A DNA stretch of 64,000 nucleotides from Ramlibacter terrae (GTDB lineage: Bacteria > Pseudomonadota > Gammaproteobacteria > Burkholderiales > Burkholderiaceae_C). Of the stretch, positions 61,445-64,000 are shown piece after piece. The first letter of the stretch is position 1; every line of letters starts with the position of its first letter. The notes beneath the pieces are model-generated. The model saw only the letters and a program-made list of their open reading frames with translations. It made no database searches and was not told the origin of the DNA. The stretch is taken from NCBI GenBank assembly GCA_013127575.1, contig CP053418.1:2852001-2916000 (forward strand). Direction: 5' to 3'. The translations under genes and the position numbers were made by a program.

Positions 61445-62473
61445 TCAGGCGGCCGCGGCGTGTTTCTGGCGCAGCAGCTTCGCCGCGGCCACCATCGCCT
61501 GCAGCTTGCCCTGCGCCACCTCGCGCGGCAGGTACTTCATGCCGCAGTCCGGCGCCAGGATGACCTGCTCGGGCTTGACGTGTTCCAGCGCCCGCCGCAC
61601 GCGGCCGGCGACCACTTCGGGCGTCTCGATCGCCATGTCGGACAGGTCGATGCACCCCACCATCACCTGCTTGTCGCCGAGCTCGCGCAGCACGCGCGTG
61701 TCCAGCTGCGACTGCGCCGTCTCGATCGACACCGGCGGCAGCTGCAGCCCCGCAGCTCCGGCAGGAACGAGTAGCCGGTGGGCCGCTCGTGGATGATCGC
61801 CGCGTAGCCGAAGCAGATGTGGACTGCCGTCGTGCCCTGCACGCCGTCGAGCGCGCGGTTCAGCGCGGCCAGCCCGTACTGGCGCGCCTTCTCGGGCCGC
61901 GCTTGCATGTAGGGCTCGTCGATCTGCACGACGTCCGCACCGGCGGCGAACAGGTCGCGGATCTCGGCGTTGACGGCATCGGCATAGTCCATCGCCGCCT
62001 CTTCCTCGCTGCCGTAGAAGTCGTTCTGCGCCTGCTGCAGCATCGTGAACGGCCCCGGCACGGTGATCTTGGTCATGCGGGTGGTGTGCCGCTTGAGGAA
62101 CTTGAGGTCCTCCACTTCCACCGCATGCCGGCGCCGGATCTTGCCGACGATGCGCGGCACGGGATTGGGGTGGCCGGAGCGGTCGAGGCCGGTTCCCGGG
62201 TTGTCGAGGTCGACGCCATCGAGCGCGGTGGCGAAGCGGTTGGAGTAGCTCTCGCGCCGGATCTCGCCGTCGGAGACGATGTCGAGCCCGCCTCTTCCTG
62301 CAGGCGGATCGCCAGCAGCGTGGCGTCGTCCTGCGCCGGCGCCGGTACGGCTCCTGCAGCCGCCACAGCTCGCGGGCGCGCACGCGCGGCGGGAAGCGGC
62401 CGGCCAGCTTGGCACGGTCGATCAGCCACTCGGGCTGGGGATAGCTGCCGACGATGGTGGTGGGGAACAGCAA
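61445..62473 (-). CDS. MetE-like cobalamin-independent methyltransferase (single catalytic domain)
   Basis: Resembles the C-terminal catalytic half of MetE. TTIVGSYPQPEWLIDRAKL, YADAVNAEIRDLFAAGADVV, DEPYMQ, zinc ligands in AVHICFGYAAI and in ILAPDCGMKYLPREVA. About 343 aa, roughly half of full-length MetE, so it probably uses another methyl donor. TTG start at 62473 with AAGGAGA upstream. Breaks at 62347 (CCGG for CCTGG), 62288 and 61750. Confidence 0.85.
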   Translation of the reverse strand: MLFPTTIVGSYPQPEWLIDRAKLAGRFPPRVRARELWRLQEPYRRRRRTTPRCWRSACRKRRARHRLRRRDPARELLQPLRHRARWRRPRQPGNRPRPLRPPQSRAAHRRQDPAPACGGSGGPQVPQAAHHPHDQDHRAGAVHDAAAGAERLLRQRGRGGDGLCRCRQRRDPRPVRRRCGRRADRRALHASAAREGAPVRAGRAEPRARRRAGHDGSPHLLRLRGDHPRAAHRLLVPAGAAGLQLPPVSIETAQSQLDTRVLRELGDKQVMVGCIDLSDMAIETPEVVAGRVRRALEHVKPEQVILAPDCGMKYLPREVAQGKLQAMVAAAKLLRQKHAAAA

Positions 62474-62499
62474 GGCACGTCTCCTTCGGTTGGAATGGT

Positions 62500-64000
62500 T
62501 CAGCCGACGCGCGAAAACGAAAGCTGCTGCACCGTCTGCTCCTCGCGCTCGGCCAGCGTCTTGCGCGCGCCCCAGGCCCGGCGCTGCGCCTGCCACTGCG
62601 CCGCGGGGATCAGCAGGTTCGCGAGCCGGCGCCGCAGCGGCGCGACGCCGATGGCGAGCCACAGCAGCGGCTGCAGCGCGACCGGCAGGTGGCGCTCGAA
62701 CAGTTCGTCGCCCAGCGCGATGAAGGCCTGCGCCCGGCCCGGCGCGCCACGGCGGCCGGCCCGGCCGAACAGCTGCCAGTCCACGCGCGACGATTCGTGC
62801 GCCTCGAAACTCAGGACCTGCAGGCCGCCCGCATCGGCCACGCCGGCGGCCAGCAGGATGTCGGTGCCGCGGCCCGCCATGTTGGTCGCCACGGTGACGC
62901 AATGCGAGGCGCCGGCACGGGCCACGATCTCGGCCTCCTCGGCGTGCTTCTTGGCGTTGAGCACCTTGCATTCGACGCCCGCCGCCGCCAGCCTTTCGGC
63001 GATGGCTTCGCTGTCGAGGATGCGGCGCGTGCCCACCAGCACCGGCAGGCCCTCGCGGTGGATGCGGCAGGCCTCGGCCACGATGCCGTCGAGCTTGGCG
63101 TCGCGGTCGACGTACACGTGCCGCTCGCCGGTGCGCAGGCGGCTGGGCACGCGCGGCGCCAGCCACAGCGTCAGCAGCCCGTAGGTGGACCACATCTCGT
63201 GGGCGATGCCCTGCAGCGTGCCGCTGGCGCCCGAGAGCACGTGGTAGCGGCGAAAGAAATCCTGAAAGGTCATGCGCGCGGCGGTCTGCGACGGGTCGGT
63301 CAGTTCCAGCCCTTCACGCGCCTCGATGGCCTGGTGGATGCCGTGGCTCCGGGAGCGGTCGGGCATCAGGCGGCCGGTGTTCTCGTCGACGATCACGACC
63401 CGCCCCTCCTGCACGACGTAGTGCCGGTCGCGCTCGAACACGTCGCGCGCCAGCAGCGCCATGGAGATGAGGTTCTCGCGGCGGTCGCGCTGGCGCCAGA
63501 ACTCGGGCAGCTGGTGTTCGACGGTGTCGAGCCAGTCCTGCCCGGCCGGCAGCAGGCGCACGTCCTGCGCGCCGGCGGCATGCACGCGGTAGTGCACGTC
63601 GCGCTCCATGCGGTCGACCAGCGTGCGCGCCACGTGCGTCGCCTGCACCATCAGCGGGTTGGCCTGGGGCGACGCGATGATCAGCGGCGTGGTGGACTCG
63701 TCGATCAGCACGCCGTCGGCCTCGTCGATGATGGCCGCGTAGAGGCCGCGCATCACCGGCTGCGCGCCGCCCGCCCCGCCGCCGCGCATGCGCCAGAGGC
63801 GGCGCTGCACCGGCGTCTGCGCACCGCGCAAGAGCAGCTGGTCGCGCAGGAAGTCGGCCAGCAACTGCGGCGCCGTCGCATAAACGATGTCGCAGGCGTA
63901 GGCCGGACCCACCAGCTGGCGGTCCATTTCCGGGTGACGGCCGAAGCGCTGCAGCCGCACAGCGTGTAGAGCTTGCGCATCAGCTCCACGTCGCGCGCGG
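62500..64000 (-). CDS. SecA paralogue (SecA-like DEAD ATPase), N-terminus off the window
   Basis: Motor-type ATPase related to SecA. DEAD-like box IIDEADGVLIDESTTPLIIA; VVIVDENTGRLMPDRSRSHG; motif TVATNMAGRGTDILLAAG; and the arginine-finger region FGRAGRRGAPGRAQAFIAL. It ends TLAEREEQTVQQLSFSRVG with no C-terminal SEC-C zinc domain, so it is not housekeeping SecA. One break near 63951 (CCGG; CCAGG gives VTQEMDRQL). Begins before the right edge. It may export specific substrates; no partner is visible. Confidence 0.8.
   Translation of the reverse strand, partial: RARRGADAQALHAVRLQRFGRHPEMDRQLVGPAYACDIVYATAPQLLADFLRDQLLLRGAQTPVQRRLWRMRGGGAGGAQPVMRGLYAAIIDEADGVLIDESTTPLIIASPQANPLMVQATHVARTLVDRMERDVHYRVHAAGAQDVRLLPAGQDWLDTVEHQLPEFWRQRDRRENLISMALLARDVFERDRHYVVQEGRVVIVDENTGRLMPDRSRSHGIHQAIEAREGLELTDPSQTAARMTFQDFFRRYHVLSGASGTLQGIAHEMWSTYGLLTLWLAPRVPSRLRTGERHVYVDRDAKLDGIVAEACRIHREGLPVLVGTRRILDSEAIAERLAAAGVECKVLNAKKHAEEAEIVARAGASHCVTVATNMAGRGTDILLAAGVADAGGLQVLSFEAHESSRVDWQLFGRAGRRGAPGRAQAFIALGDELFERHLPVALQPLLWLAIGVAPLRRRLANLLIPAAQWQAQRRAWGARKTLAEREEQTVQQLSFSRVG

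Overview
The window is GC-rich DNA from a betaproteobacterium, most likely Burkholderiales, family Comamonadaceae (Ramlibacter/Variovorax-like). The basis is gene order (rodZ-ispG-yfgM-bamB-der-hfq-hflX-hflK-hflC-hisZ-purA, and ndk-rlmN-pilW), separate 2-oxoglutarate and pyruvate dehydrogenase operons each with its own E3, and protein sequence style. I saw no rRNA, tRNA, CRISPR array, prophage or insertion sequence. It is mostly core chromosome with some accessory islands.

Layout: 1-16938 (minus strand) is a housekeeping run: purA (partial), hisZ, a DUF2065 protein, hflC, hflK, hflX, hfq, der, bamB, yfgM, ispG, rodZ, pilW, rlmN, ndk, rluB, scpB, rluD. bamD follows on plus. 17.8-22.5 kb holds a DinG-type helicase, a YdcH protein, a PP2C phosphatase, a small secreted protein and zapE. 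22.6-28.4 kb is the 2-oxoglutarate dehydrogenase operon (odhA-odhB-lpdA, minus). 28.6-38.2 kb is accessory: a TPR/glycosyltransferase-9-like protein, prpE, an isochorismatase-family hydrolase, a receiver-kinase/LuxR two-component pair, a large lipoprotein, a PQQ-type sugar dehydrogenase and an NlpC/P60 hydrolase. 38.3-43.5 kb is one tight plus-strand cluster: a two-subunit molybdenum hydroxylase, soxX-soxY-soxZ-soxA without soxB or soxCD, and a pilin-like protein. 43.5-50.2 kb is the pyruvate dehydrogenase operon (aceE-aceF-Ntn hydrolase-lpdA, minus), followed divergently by a membrane histidine kinase and a FixJ-type regulator. The rest holds folD, an M3 oligopeptidase, a glutaredoxin-like protein, rpiA, pyrD, an LhgO-like FAD oxidase, an N-formylglutamate amidohydrolase, a MetE-like protein and a SecA paralogue that runs off the right edge.

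Most long genes are broken by 1-2 base indels, yet the proteins read through perfectly once each is repaired, and most repaired lengths come out as whole codons. About two thirds of the breaks sit exactly where restoring CCTGG or CCAGG repairs the frame. Such damage in dozens of essential genes cannot be biological. I read it as sequencing or basecalling error concentrated at CCWGG, which suggests that the source DNA carries Dcm-type CCWGG methylation. Gene spans below run from the true start to the true stop across these breaks; none is called a pseudogene.

Several families of dispersed palindromic repeats lie between genes, one lies inside aceF, and one supplies the stop codons of two converging genes.
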